The notes beneath the pieces were generated by a model, which had not been told where the DNA came from, did not search any database, and saw only the letters and a list, made by a program, of their open reading frames with translations. Of a stretch of DNA of 64,000 bases, positions 1-8,046 are shown piece after piece. Location of the stretch: positions 1-64,000 of the forward strand of contig DVLI01000010.1 of assembly GCA_018715595.1 (NCBI GenBank), in the 5' to 3' direction. A program made the position numbers and the translations under genes. Every line of letters starts with the position of its first letter. Position 1 is the first letter of the stretch. This DNA comes from Candidatus Caccoplasma merdavium. GTDB lineage: Bacteria > Bacteroidota > Bacteroidia > Bacteroidales > UBA11471.

Positions 1-10
1 TTCTTCAAAG

Positions 11-83
11 TGGTGCCACCAGGAATCGAACCGGGGACACTAGGATTTTCAGTCCTTTGCTCTACCAACTGAGCTATGGCACC
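11..83 (-). tRNA. tRNA-Phe (GAA)
   Basis: Read on the minus strand, this 73-base stretch folds as a cloverleaf. The acceptor stem GGTGCCA (83-77) pairs with TGGCACC (18-12), and the discriminator base is A. The D-arm AGCTCAGTTGGTAGAGCA and the T-arm GGTTCGATTCC are both present. The anticodon loop CTGAAAATC gives GAA, which reads Phe codons. The 3' CCA is not encoded, so it must be added after transcription. Confidence 0.97.
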
Positions 84-99
84 ATCGCTTTTGCGTGTG

Positions 100-107
100 C
101 AAATGTA
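100..107 (-). promoter_or_regulatory. -7 element of the tRNA-Phe promoter
   Basis: On the minus strand this reads TACATTTG, matching the Bacteroidetes consensus TAnnTTTG, 17 bases upstream of the tRNA-Phe 5' end. No clear -33 TTTG is visible upstream. Confidence 0.55.
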
Positions 108-300
108 GGGGTTTTTTTTTATTCTGCCTAATTTTTTGAGAAAAAAATGTCGAAATCGATGTTTTTTCTCGAGTAATCGGGAAATCGGATTCTTTTTTTC
201 TCTTTTTGAGCCGTTTTTTCTATGGTGTCTTGAGTTGGCTCGGTATAGTCTTGTGCCGAAAACTTCGTCGACTTTTATTGTCTCTGCGCACAGCTTTTCC

Positions 301-308
301 TATCTTTG
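301..308 (+). promoter_or_regulatory. Promoter of sbcDC
   Basis: TATCTTTG matches the Bacteroidetes -7 consensus TAnnTTTG. A TTG sits at 278-280, 20 bases upstream, which fits the -33 spacing. The sbcD start codon follows 15 bases after the element, so the leader is very short. Confidence 0.65.
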
Positions 309-323
309 TGACAAACTCTATCT

Positions 324-1520
324 ATGGCATTGAAAATTTTGCATACGGCCGATTGGCATTTGGGTCAGACGTTTTATTCCTATGAACGCCATGACGAGCA
401 TGAAGCCTTTCTTTCGTGGCTGTGCGGGCAACTTGTCGCCCAGCGAGCCGATGTGCTCTTGATTGCGGGTGATGTTTTCGACACGCCCAATCCGTCGGCT
501 CTTTCGCAACGCCTTTTTTATCGCTTCCTGCGTCGGGCGACCGAGGAGAATCGCACGTTGCAGATTGTCGTCATTGCGGGCAATCACGATTCTGCGGCCC
601 GTCTCGAAGCTCCCGACCCGCTCTTTGAGGAGATGCGGGTGGTGGTGCGCGGTCTTGTGCGGCGCACCCCGGCGGGCGATATCGACCTCGACCGTCTCAT
701 TGTGCCGTTGGGTCACGCGCTTCACCCCGAGGCATATTGCCTGGCGGTGCCTTTCCTGCGGCAGGGCGACTACCCGCGTGCCGAGAATTATGGGCAGGGG
801 GTAGCGGCGCTTTACCGGGCGTTGTGCGAACGGGCTTCCCGGCTGGGCAAACCTCTGGTGGCCATGGGGCATTTGCAGGCTACGGGGGCGGAGGTGTCGG
901 AGAACGACCGTTCTGAACGAACGGTCATCGGCGGTCTCGAATGTGTGTCGCCTGAGGCTTTCGATGCGTCGCTCCGTTACACGGCGCTGGGGCATCTGCA
1001 TCGCGCCCAACGGGTGTCGCGACGTGAAAATGTGCGGTATGCCGGGGCTCCGATACCGATGTCGTTTGCCGAGCGCAACAATCGTCACGGTGTGGTGTGT
1101 GTCACGCTCGACGGTGACTCGACCGCCATCGAATGGCTTCCCTTTGAACCGCCGGTGCCGTTGGTGTCGATAAGTGGGACAAGTGAGACGATTTTTGAGG
1201 CCATCGCTCAGTTACCCCAGGGCGAGGCCGATGCGCACGCTCCTTATCTCGAAATAAAGGTGCGTCTCACGCAGCCCGAGCCGTCGTTGCGCCGTCGCAT
1301 CGAGGAAGCCTTGGTGGAGCGGCGGGTGCGTCTGGCGCGTTTGGCTCCGGAGTTGCCGGGGCAGGGAGCCGGCGGGGAGGCAGTCGCTTTTGCTGATGAC
1401 TGGCAGGAGGTGTCGCCCATGCAGATTGCCCGGGAACATTATCAGAAAATCTATCAAACGGAAATGCCGGCAGAGATGACCACTTTGCTGCAACAGGTGA
1501 TGAGGGAGGCGCAGCCATGA
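324..1520 (+). CDS. sbcD: Nuclease SbcCD subunit D
   Basis: This is the Mre11-type, metal-dependent nuclease subunit of SbcCD, which trims hairpins and blocked double-strand ends during recombination and replication repair. The 398-residue protein carries the calcineurin-like phosphoesterase motifs in order: DWH at 10-12, GDVFD at 49-53, GNHD at 86-89, MGH near 181-183 and GHLH at 223-226. These supply the metal ligands and catalytic histidine. The start is the first ATG after a TAnnTTTG promoter. The TGA stop overlaps the sbcC ATG (ATGA), so the two subunits are translationally coupled. Length and motifs are normal for the family. Confidence 0.96.
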   Translation: MALKILHTADWHLGQTFYSYERHDEHEAFLSWLCGQLVAQRADVLLIAGDVFDTPNPSALSQRLFYRFLRRATEENRTLQIVVIAGNHDSAARLEAPDPLFEEMRVVVRGLVRRTPAGDIDLDRLIVPLGHALHPEAYCLAVPFLRQGDYPRAENYGQGVAALYRALCERASRLGKPLVAMGHLQATGAEVSENDRSERTVIGGLECVSPEAFDASLRYTALGHLHRAQRVSRRENVRYAGAPIPMSFAERNNRHGVVCVTLDGDSTAIEWLPFEPPVPLVSISGTSETIFEAIAQLPQGEADAHAPYLEIKVRLTQPEPSLRRRIEEALVERRVRLARLAPELPGQGAGGEAVAFADDWQEVSPMQIAREHYQKIYQTEMPAEMTTLLQQVMREAQP

Positions 1521-4500
1521 AGATATTAGCCATACGCGGGAAAAACCTCGCTTCGCTCGAAGGTGAATTTGCGGTCGATTTTACAAGCGAACCTCTTGCC
1601 TCGGCCGGCCTTTTTGCCATAACAGGGCCTACCGGCGCCGGAAAGTCGACGCTGCTCGATGCCTTGTGTCTCGCGCTTTTCGACAAGACACCCCGCATGA
1701 ACCGGGCGCGGGAAAACGGTGTGCTGCTGCCCGATGTCTCCGACAAGACCCTCTCGCAGAACGACTGCCGCTCGTTGTTGCGGCGGGGAACAGCCGAGGG
1801 GTATGCCGAGACCGATTTTCAGGCGCTCAACGGCGATCTTTATCGGGCCCGTTGGGCTGTGCGTCGGGCCCGGGGGCGTGCCGAGGGGTCGTTGCAGCCT
1901 TCGGAGATGCGGCTTTACAATCTCTCCACCGGTGTCGAAGAACAGGGCGGAAAAGGGGAGATTTTGCGTCGCGTCACCCAGTTGCTGGGACTGACGTTCG
2001 ACCAGTTCACACGGGCGGTGCTGCTGGCCCAGGGCGACTTCGCCACCTTCCTCAAAGCCCCCGAGGAGGAAAAGGCCGACCTGCTCGAAAAACTCACGGG
2101 AACCGAGATATATTCGCGCATATCGCAACTCCTGTACCAGCGCAACAAGGAGATGCAGGAGCGTTACAACGACCTCTCCCGGCAACTCGAACTGATTCCT
2201 TTGCTCACCGCCGAGGAGCGGGCGGCTTCTGCCGCGGAGCTTGGCGCCTGCCGCTTGGCCGAGGAAGAGTCGTCCAAGCGTTGCGAGGCACTTAAAGGAC
2301 AGCTGCGTTGGCTCGATGAGCGAGCCGGGTTGGCGGCTCGTCGTCGTGAGGCCGACGTCGAGCATGAAAAGGCGCGGGCGGCCTATGATGAGGCGGCCCC
2401 GCGCCGGGAATATATCGGCCGTTATGATTTGGTGCAGGAGATACGAGATGACTACCAGTCACTGCGTCTCTGCGAGGAGACTCGAAAGTCGGAACAGACC
2501 CGCCTCGATGCACTGGCCGTCGAGAGTCGCCGGTGTGCCCAGGATTTGGCACGGAAAGAGGCGCAACGAAAAGACGTGGAACAGAAACGCCTCCTCCTGA
2601 GAACCGATTGGGACGCCTCGGCTCCCGAACGTCTTCGCGCCGCGGAACTCGATACCCGGCTGGCGGTGAGCCACCAGGCTCTCACCGCCGCCCGGAAGAG
2701 TTGCGAGAAAGCCTCTGCCGACCTGGCTGCCGCGCGGAAAATGCGCCTCGACCGCCAATCGGCTCTCGAACAGGCCCGCCAAGACCTTGCCTCTATCGAA
2801 ACGTGGCAGGCGAAGAACCGCGACTACGAGCCATTGGTCGGCCATCGTGCCCTCATCAAGGAGCTGCTCTCGGATTATTCCCGTCTGGTGCGGGAACGTG
2901 CGGCCGAGGAGCACATGCAGGCCGATAATGCCAAATTGTTGCAGAACTATGAGACGGAGTTGGCCGCCCAGCAGGAGGAGAACCGGCACCTCGATACCAT
3001 CATGCCGAGCGAGGTCTATCTGCTTCGGACCCGCTTGGTCGAGGGGGAGCCTTGCCCCGTTTGCGGCAGTCCCCATCATTATTTGACCGCCAAGGAGGCC
3101 AAGACCTTGCGGGAGGAGGAGCTCGAACGCCAAAAGAAGGAGACTTCGCAAAGAATCGAGACGCTGACCCGTCATGTCGAAAATGCCCGTCAGGCCGATG
3201 TGTTGCACCGTTCCCGCATCGAGAGTTACCGCCGGCAAGAGACGGAGCGTTCCCAAAAGCTCGATGAGCTGTTGCACCTCCTTGTCCCGGCTTGGCGCCA
3301 GGAAGAACAACTCGATGCACGCCTCGATGCCTATGCCGCCTCGTGGAATGACAAACAGACGGCGCGGGTGCGCTTGCAGAGCCTTGTCGAGTCCCTCTCG
3401 GGAGAGCTGCCGGCCTTGGACGAAAACCTGAAAAAGCTCGAATCCATCGAAAAAAACGAACGTCACTCCCTCGATGCGGCGTGCCGCTCGCACGAGGAGT
3501 TGCAGACATGCCGTCGTTCTTTGCTGGGAGGAAAACCGTTGCCCGACGTCGAAGCCGCGCATGAACGCGAAACCCGTCGTCTCGACGAACAATGGGCGGA
3601 GGAAAATCGCCTCTACAACGAACTCAACAGCCGGGCCGAGCATCTCAACGGCACCATGTCGCAACTGAGTCGCCATCTCTCCGATTTGCAACAGCAGTCC
3701 AAGGCCGGGCAGCGACGCATCGAGGAGTGGCTCGACACCCACCGCACGATAACGGCATCGATGCTGTCGGAGTTGATGTCTCATACCCCGGCCTGGGTGG
3801 CCGAGGAGAAAAAGAGCCTGGCTCTTTTGCAGGAACAGCTCTCGGCCTCGGCCACGCGATGCAAGGAAAGAGCCGAAGCGTTGCTTCGGCACGAAACGCA
3901 GCCCGACAAACCTTCGCTCGACGACCCGGCCCTCTTGCAGCAGCAACTGGCCGAGCAGTCGGCCCTTCTGCGCCAACAAAGCGCCCGCATGGCCGAGATA
4001 CAGGCTCGCCTCGATGCCGACGACAAAAACCGGCAGGCGACGGCCCATCTTGTCGAGCAACAGGCGGCGCTCGTGCCCGAAAAACAAAACTGGGAGCGAC
4101 TCAATGAGCTTTACGGTTCGGCCGACGGGCAGAAGTTCCGTCGCATAGCGCAGGGTTATACCCTCGACCGCCTGCTGCTTTATGCCAATCTGCATTTACG
4201 CGGCCTTTCGTCGCGTTACACGCTGCAACGGGTCTCCCGGTCGCTGGCGTTGCAGGTGGCCGACAACGACATGTTGGGCGAGATACGCAGTGTGCACACC
4301 CTTTCGGGCGGTGAGTCGTTCCTTATTTCGCTGGCGCTGGCGTTGGGGCTCTCGTCGCTCTCGTCCTACCGCATGAATATCGAGTCGCTCTTCATCGACG
4401 AGGGCTTCGGTTCGCTCGATGCCGACACCCTGCGCACCGCCATGGAAGCTCTCGAACATTTGCAGATACAAGGCCGCAAGATAGGCGTCATCTCGCACGT

Positions 4501-4588
4501 TGCCGAGATGACCGAGCGCATACCCGTGCAGGTGCAGGTCGAACGCGTCTCCAACGGGTGCAGTCGAGTGCGGGTGGTGGAGACATAG
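1517..4588 (+). CDS. sbcC: Nuclease SbcCD subunit C (SMC-like ATPase)
   Basis: This is the Rad50-like ATPase partner of SbcD. Both halves of a split ABC ATPase are visible: Walker A GPTGAGKST at residues 37-45 at the N-terminus, and signature LSGGES at 929-934 with Walker B ending in IDE at 960-962 at the C-terminus. Between them lie long Glu/Arg/Leu-rich coiled coils. They are interrupted by the zinc-hook motif CPVC at 513-516, almost exactly mid-protein, which dimerises two SbcC molecules through Zn. At 1023 residues it is a normal length. It overlaps sbcD by four bases, and nothing suggests disruption. Confidence 0.96.
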   Translation: MKILAIRGKNLASLEGEFAVDFTSEPLASAGLFAITGPTGAGKSTLLDALCLALFDKTPRMNRARENGVLLPDVSDKTLSQNDCRSLLRRGTAEGYAETDFQALNGDLYRARWAVRRARGRAEGSLQPSEMRLYNLSTGVEEQGGKGEILRRVTQLLGLTFDQFTRAVLLAQGDFATFLKAPEEEKADLLEKLTGTEIYSRISQLLYQRNKEMQERYNDLSRQLELIPLLTAEERAASAAELGACRLAEEESSKRCEALKGQLRWLDERAGLAARRREADVEHEKARAAYDEAAPRREYIGRYDLVQEIRDDYQSLRLCEETRKSEQTRLDALAVESRRCAQDLARKEAQRKDVEQKRLLLRTDWDASAPERLRAAELDTRLAVSHQALTAARKSCEKASADLAAARKMRLDRQSALEQARQDLASIETWQAKNRDYEPLVGHRALIKELLSDYSRLVRERAAEEHMQADNAKLLQNYETELAAQQEENRHLDTIMPSEVYLLRTRLVEGEPCPVCGSPHHYLTAKEAKTLREEELERQKKETSQRIETLTRHVENARQADVLHRSRIESYRRQETERSQKLDELLHLLVPAWRQEEQLDARLDAYAASWNDKQTARVRLQSLVESLSGELPALDENLKKLESIEKNERHSLDAACRSHEELQTCRRSLLGGKPLPDVEAAHERETRRLDEQWAEENRLYNELNSRAEHLNGTMSQLSRHLSDLQQQSKAGQRRIEEWLDTHRTITASMLSELMSHTPAWVAEEKKSLALLQEQLSASATRCKERAEALLRHETQPDKPSLDDPALLQQQLAEQSALLRQQSARMAEIQARLDADDKNRQATAHLVEQQAALVPEKQNWERLNELYGSADGQKFRRIAQGYTLDRLLLYANLHLRGLSSRYTLQRVSRSLALQVADNDMLGEIRSVHTLSGGESFLISLALALGLSSLSSYRMNIESLFIDEGFGSLDADTLRTAMEALEHLQIQGRKIGVISHVAEMTERIPVQVQVERVSNGCSRVRVVET

Positions 4589-4661
4589 CATTGACCGGCA
4601 TTTGAAATGTCGGAATAAAATTTTTCCCGAATATATGTTTGATAAATTCAAATCAAAACAT

Positions 4662-4669
4662 TACCTTTG
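4662..4669 (+). promoter_or_regulatory. Promoter of tRNA-Pro
   Basis: TACCTTTG is the -7 element and TTTG at 4638-4641 is the -33 element, 20 bases apart. The tRNA 5' end lies 17 bases downstream. This is one of the best-formed Bacteroidetes promoters in the window. Confidence 0.75.
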
Positions 4670-4685
4670 CGCACGCAAAGCCAAT

Positions 4686-4758
4686 CGGGGTGTAGCACAG
4701 TTGGCAGCGCGCCACGTTCGGGACGTGGAGGTCGGAAGTTCGAGTCTTCTCACCCCGA
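4686..4758 (+). tRNA. tRNA-Pro (CGG)
   Basis: The acceptor stem CGGGGTG (4686-4692) pairs with CACCCCG (4751-4757), with A as discriminator. The anticodon arm CCACG-TTCGGGA-CGTGG gives CGG, which reads the Pro codon CCG. The T-arm contains GTTCGAGTC. CCA is not encoded. Confidence 0.95.
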
Positions 4759-4761
4759 CAC

Positions 4762-4804
4762 AATACCTCGCAACTATTTGATTATCAGATAGTTGCGAGG
4801 TATT
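4762..4804 (+). terminator. Long perfect hairpin downstream of tRNA-Pro
   Basis: A 16-bp perfect inverted repeat (4762-4777 and 4789-4804) with an 11-base loop begins three bases after the tRNA. Only a short, T-rich stretch follows, so this is a probable but not textbook terminator or 3'-processing structure. Confidence 0.6.
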
Positions 4805-5045
4805 TGATTTTTCAGCCGGGACAAAAACGAGACCCTCATGCGGCTTTGGGAATTCTTCTTTCCCATGTGTGAGAGCCGTAAGGGGATATGTGTGTCGAAA
4901 TGAATCGGGAAGGGGAGCCTTGTGGAAAAGGCGGCCGGTTATGTCGATGTGTTTTTATGAGCCTTTGATTTTCCCGGGAATCAAACAAGGGACGGGAGAG
5001 GTGATGTCGTAAGTAGGGCAACTCCGTCGAAATTAATGAAAAAAA
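4805..5045. other. Intergenic stretch without a recognisable gene
   Basis: Between the tRNA-Pro hairpin and the minus-strand terminator at 5046 I see no credible reading frame, promoter element or repeat. Short frames on both strands have proline/arginine/histidine-rich, low-complexity translations typical of chance. Confidence 0.6.
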
Positions 5046-5071
5046 GAGTACGGATTAACAAATCCGTACTC
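5046..5071 (-). terminator. Intrinsic terminator of the EFR1/two-helix gene transcript
   Basis: An 11-bp perfect stem (5046-5056 and 5061-5071) with a four-base loop is followed on the minus strand by TTTTTTTC. On the plus strand no T run follows, so it terminates leftward transcription. It lies 8 bases past the stop of the damaged two-helix gene. Confidence 0.8.
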
Positions 5072-5079
5072 CGGCAGCA

Positions 5080-5356
5080 TCAATAAACATCAATTTCTAT
5101 AAAATCATTATCGTCTATTAATTTATTGAATTTTCTGAATTTGAAGGATAATATGATGCGGAATATGCCATATAAGATGAATGATATTCCAATGAAAACG
5201 AGAATAAAGATTCCGCCATATATGGGGGGTAACCAAGTATATGAAGAAGCCGATCAAACTCAGAATGCTGCACCCCAGCAACCAGCCCCAGCCCCTGATG
5301 GGAATTTTTGAGAGTTCACAGGATTCTATCGTGTCGCTGTCGGTCGGTTTTTTATT
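5080..5356 (-). pseudogene. Small two-helix membrane protein gene, frameshifted at a C6 tract
   Basis: On the minus strand, one frame from about 5356 gives a polar start and then a clean transmembrane stretch (GWGWLLGCSILSLIGFFIYL). At the six-C run (plus-strand G6, 5224-5229) the sense passes to the +1 frame. That frame gives a second helix (GGIFILVFIGISFILYGIF), a basic segment KFRKFNK and an acidic tail ending EIDVY. The stop at 5080-5082 is 8 bases from an intrinsic terminator. Removing one C from the tract joins the halves into one 2-TM protein with a TP-IYGG turn. No ATG is found upstream in frame before the TGA at 5357-5359, so the start is also lost or non-ATG. It follows the EFR1 gene on the same strand. 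I do not recognise the family. The frameshift is inference, and a sequencing error is possible. Confidence 0.55.
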
Positions 5357-6143
5357 TCAGTCGGTAGATGCAGTGGTTCTTTTGCGGGGTGGCGAATTTT
5401 TTGAAAAACTGGCGGGCGGCCAGTCGGTAGACCAGTCCGCCGAAGTGTTTGGCCCGTTGGGGGCATACCGCGATGCAGTGGGCGCAGGAGAGGCATTTCC
5501 CTGGGTCGAGATGCCGCGGGTTTTCTTTGTCGATGGCTCCGGCCGGGCATTGTGCGGCGCAGATACCGCAACCGTTGCAGTGCCGGTTGGTCTTGGGTTT
5601 CAGCGGCGGATTCATCGTGGGGCGGTAGGGATAGTTACCCGGCACGTCGATGCGGGGTGATGTTGCCCATTCGGGGTGGGTCGACAGCCATTGCCGGCTT
5701 TCTTTCCCGAATTGTTTGGCTTCGGCCAGGTCGGCGGCATCGGGGCGTCCTGCGGCTACGCGGGGGAAGATGGAGTGCTGGGCGATGAAAAGCCCGGCCG
5801 AGATGACCGAGAAGCCTTGTTTCTCGACTCGGTCGCGCAGTTCGCGCAAGGCGTCGTCGTAGTGGCGGTTGCCATAGACGCAGGCGATGATGGCGGGCGT
5901 CTTTTCACCGTGTATCTGTTCCAATGCTTTCGTGGCCGGTTGTGGTATGCGGCCGGCGTAGACGGGCATGACGAAGAGGGCTGTTTCGCAGGCCGGGATT
6001 GTAACGGCTTCTTTCGGAGCCTGCAACAGCAGGTCGTGGAAGCGTATGTCGGGATTCCCGATTCCGGTTGCGATGGCTTCGGTGATTTGTCGGGTCGTGC
6101 CGGCTGCGCTGAAAAAAATGGCATGGGTGCGGAGGATATCCAT
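5352..6143 (-). CDS. EFR1-family flavodoxin/ferredoxin protein
   Basis: This 263-residue soluble redox protein joins an N-terminal flavodoxin-like domain (roughly 1-155, FMN-loop FFSAAGTTRQI near 10-20) to a C-terminal bacterial 2[4Fe-4S] ferredoxin domain. The cluster motifs are CNGCGICAAQCP and CLSCAHCIAVCP, which hold eight cysteines. This architecture is that of the EFR1-type ferrodoxins, which are probable low-potential electron carriers of anaerobes. The partner is unknown. A TATCTTTG element lies 24 bases upstream of the chosen ATG. The gene is followed by the damaged two-helix gene and then a terminator. Confidence 0.88.
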   Translation of the reverse strand: MDILRTHAIFFSAAGTTRQITEAIATGIGNPDIRFHDLLLQAPKEAVTIPACETALFVMPVYAGRIPQPATKALEQIHGEKTPAIIACVYGNRHYDDALRELRDRVEKQGFSVISAGLFIAQHSIFPRVAAGRPDAADLAEAKQFGKESRQWLSTHPEWATSPRIDVPGNYPYRPTMNPPLKPKTNRHCNGCGICAAQCPAGAIDKENPRHLDPGKCLSCAHCIAVCPQRAKHFGGLVYRLAARQFFKKFATPQKNHCIYRLK

Positions 6144-6589
6144 CGTTTTGTCTTTTGAGGTTTCCGCAAAGATAAGAAATAGGCTCTACAAAAGGCCGCT
6201 CCTCCTGCCGGAAAAAGGCTTGCCGGGAATCCTTTTCGTGCGGAGGTTAATTTTCCCGGTGAAACCGCTCGCTCCGCTCATGGCTATTTTCATGGGTAGG
6301 CGGTTTGGTATGACAAACATGAAAGTTGCCCGGCAGAAATCCCCTCTGTGAGGCTTGCCTCCGCAGTAGAGATGTGTGCCGTGAGACTATAACAACCGAT
6401 GGTGCTGAAAAGATGCCGCAACGATCCTTCTTTTGTCGGGAAATCTCGGACATGTGGTGTTCCGGCGATTTCATGACCCTGTTTTTTTTCGATGAAACCG
6501 CCGAATCGTGTCGATTGTCAGCTCCGTGTCATTGTGCACAGCTCCCCCTCTCCGTGTCGTCCTTGCCGGCCCCCCTCTTGTAAAAAAAA
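6144..6589. other. Intergenic region with only a promoter
   Basis: The only recognisable element is the -7 motif at 6167-6174 for the leftward EFR1 gene. The two short frames seen here (plus 6326-6583, minus 6247-6474) are cysteine/serine- and arginine/histidine-rich with no domain character, and I do not call them genes. Confidence 0.6.
6167..6174 (-). promoter_or_regulatory. -7 element of the EFR1 gene
   Basis: On the minus strand this reads TATCTTTG, 24 bases before the ATG. A TTTTG sits only 14 bases further upstream, so the -33 element is uncertain. Confidence 0.5.
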
Positions 6590-6624
6590 CGCCAGCTATC
6601 TCGGTAATTCAGGGATAGCTGGCG
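6590..6624 (-). terminator. Terminator of the RND efflux operon
   Basis: An 11-bp perfect stem CGCCAGCTATC/GATAGCTGGCG with a 13-base loop is followed on the minus strand by eight T. It lies 37 bases past the outer-membrane gene stop. Confidence 0.85.
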
Positions 6625-6660
6625 ATGAGAAATGTAGAAATGTGGGCCTGTGACCATGGG

Positions 6661-8046
6661 TCATTGCCAGCCGCCGCCCAACGCTTTGTAGAGTTGCACA
6701 AAGGCGAGCTGCTTGCCGAGAATGGCTTCGTTGAGGCTGATTTGTGCATCGAAATAACCACGCTGGGCATCGAGCACGTCGAGGTAACTGATGTAACCGT
6801 TGATGTATTGCAGGTTGGCCAGTTGGTTGTTGCTGTATGCGGCCTGTTCGAGTTTCTGCCGTGAACTGAACACCTCCTCGCTCATGTTGTAGGTGACTAT
6901 GGCGTCGTGCACGTCCTTGAAAGCGACAAGCACCTGCTTCTCGTAGAGGTAGACGCTGCGCTCGTAGGCGGCTTTCTTGGCTTTGTGCTGGGAGATGTTC
7001 TTCCCCATGTTGAAGAGGGGTGTGAGGAGCGTCCCGCTCAGGAAATGGGCGGGCGACTGGAAGATGTTCTTGATGTCGTCGCTTTCCATGCCGAATTCGG
7101 CGGTGAGCGTGATTTGCGGGAACATGCTGGTGAGGGCGATACCCACTTCGGCGTTGGCGGCCATGAGGGCTTTTTCGGCGGCTCTCACGTCAGGACGGCG
7201 TTCGAGCAGGGCCGAGGGCAATCCGGCGGGCAGGTATTGCGGCAGGCGATTGATGTACCGGTCGGTCTGCCGGGCTATTTCCCGGGGAAATGTCCCGGTG
7301 AGCAAGGCGATCTCGTTTTTCTTGATGGCGATGGCGCGTTCGAGATCGGGCACGAGGGTGGCGGTGCGGGCGAGCTCCACGCGGGCTTGTTGGAAGGAGG
7401 TCTCAGAGGTGAGCCCGCCTTCAAAACGCAGACGGGCAAGCCGCACGCCTTCTTGCCGGGCTCGCAGGGTCTGACGCACAATGGCGAGCTCGTGGTCGAG
7501 GGCTATCAGTTCAAAGTAGGATTGTGCCACTTGTGCCACGAGGCTCACTTGCAGGGCTCGTTGGTTTTCGATGGCTTCGAGCAGTTCGGCTTTGCTCCGC
7601 TCGGCTCCCCAGCGGAGTTTCCCCCACAGGTCGACCTCCCACGACAGTACGGCGCGGGCATGGAGCTCGGGGTCGTTGCTGTAATCGTCGCCGCCGTAAT
7701 TGGTCGCGTCTTTATCGGCATAGAGGCGGCCGTTGATTTGAGGCAGTATCTTGCTGATGTCGACGCGGCGCAAGGCAGCCAGCTCTTTGATGCGGGCCGA
7801 GGCGGCGAGCATGTCCTTGTTGTGTTCGAGCGTTTGGGTGATGAGGTTCTGCAAGATGGTGTCGGTGTACACGGTCCACCAGTGCATGTCGGCAACCGAG
7901 AAGGTGTCGGGAAGGGCAGCGGTGGAGTCTATCCGTTCGGGCAATGCCATCTCGGGTCGGGAATATTTTTTCCCGACCTTGCACGAGGTTACCGCCCCCA
8001 AGGTAAGGGCGCAGAGCAGTAGGGCGATGTATCGGGTCGTTTTCAT
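6661..8046 (-). CDS. RND efflux outer-membrane lipoprotein (OprM/NodT family)
   Basis: This is the outer-membrane channel of a tripartite drug or bile-salt efflux pump. The 461-residue protein begins with a lipoprotein signal whose lipobox is VTSC, with the acylated cysteine at residue 22. It then shows the KYSRPEM start common to NodT-family channels and two outer-membrane efflux repeats rich in long helices. It is the last gene of the operon, and its ATG overlaps the pump gene's TGA (ATGA). The substrate cannot be read from sequence. Confidence 0.93.
   Translation of the reverse strand: MKTTRYIALLLCALTLGAVTSCKVGKKYSRPEMALPERIDSTAALPDTFSVADMHWWTVYTDTILQNLITQTLEHNKDMLAASARIKELAALRRVDISKILPQINGRLYADKDATNYGGDDYSNDPELHARAVLSWEVDLWGKLRWGAERSKAELLEAIENQRALQVSLVAQVAQSYFELIALDHELAIVRQTLRARQEGVRLARLRFEGGLTSETSFQQARVELARTATLVPDLERAIAIKKNEIALLTGTFPREIARQTDRYINRLPQYLPAGLPSALLERRPDVRAAEKALMAANAEVGIALTSMFPQITLTAEFGMESDDIKNIFQSPAHFLSGTLLTPLFNMGKNISQHKAKKAAYERSVYLYEKQVLVAFKDVHDAIVTYNMSEEVFSSRQKLEQAAYSNNQLANLQYINGYISYLDVLDAQRGYFDAQISLNEAILGKQLAFVQLYKALGGGWQ

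Noticed and set aside
318-1088. Long antisense frames over sbcD, sbcC, dcw and GH genes
   Set aside because: They are shadows of GC-rich coding genes. Their translations are Arg/His/Gly-rich with no domain character, and the sense genes have clear motifs.
5126-5311. Plus-strand 61-residue frame with a TTG start
   Set aside because: It is antisense to the better-supported two-helix gene, has a disordered PQQPAPAP tail and no promoter, and the only terminator nearby serves the minus strand.
6326-6583. Plus-strand 85-residue frame
   Set aside because: Its Cys/Ser-rich translation has no domain, no promoter and chance-like composition.
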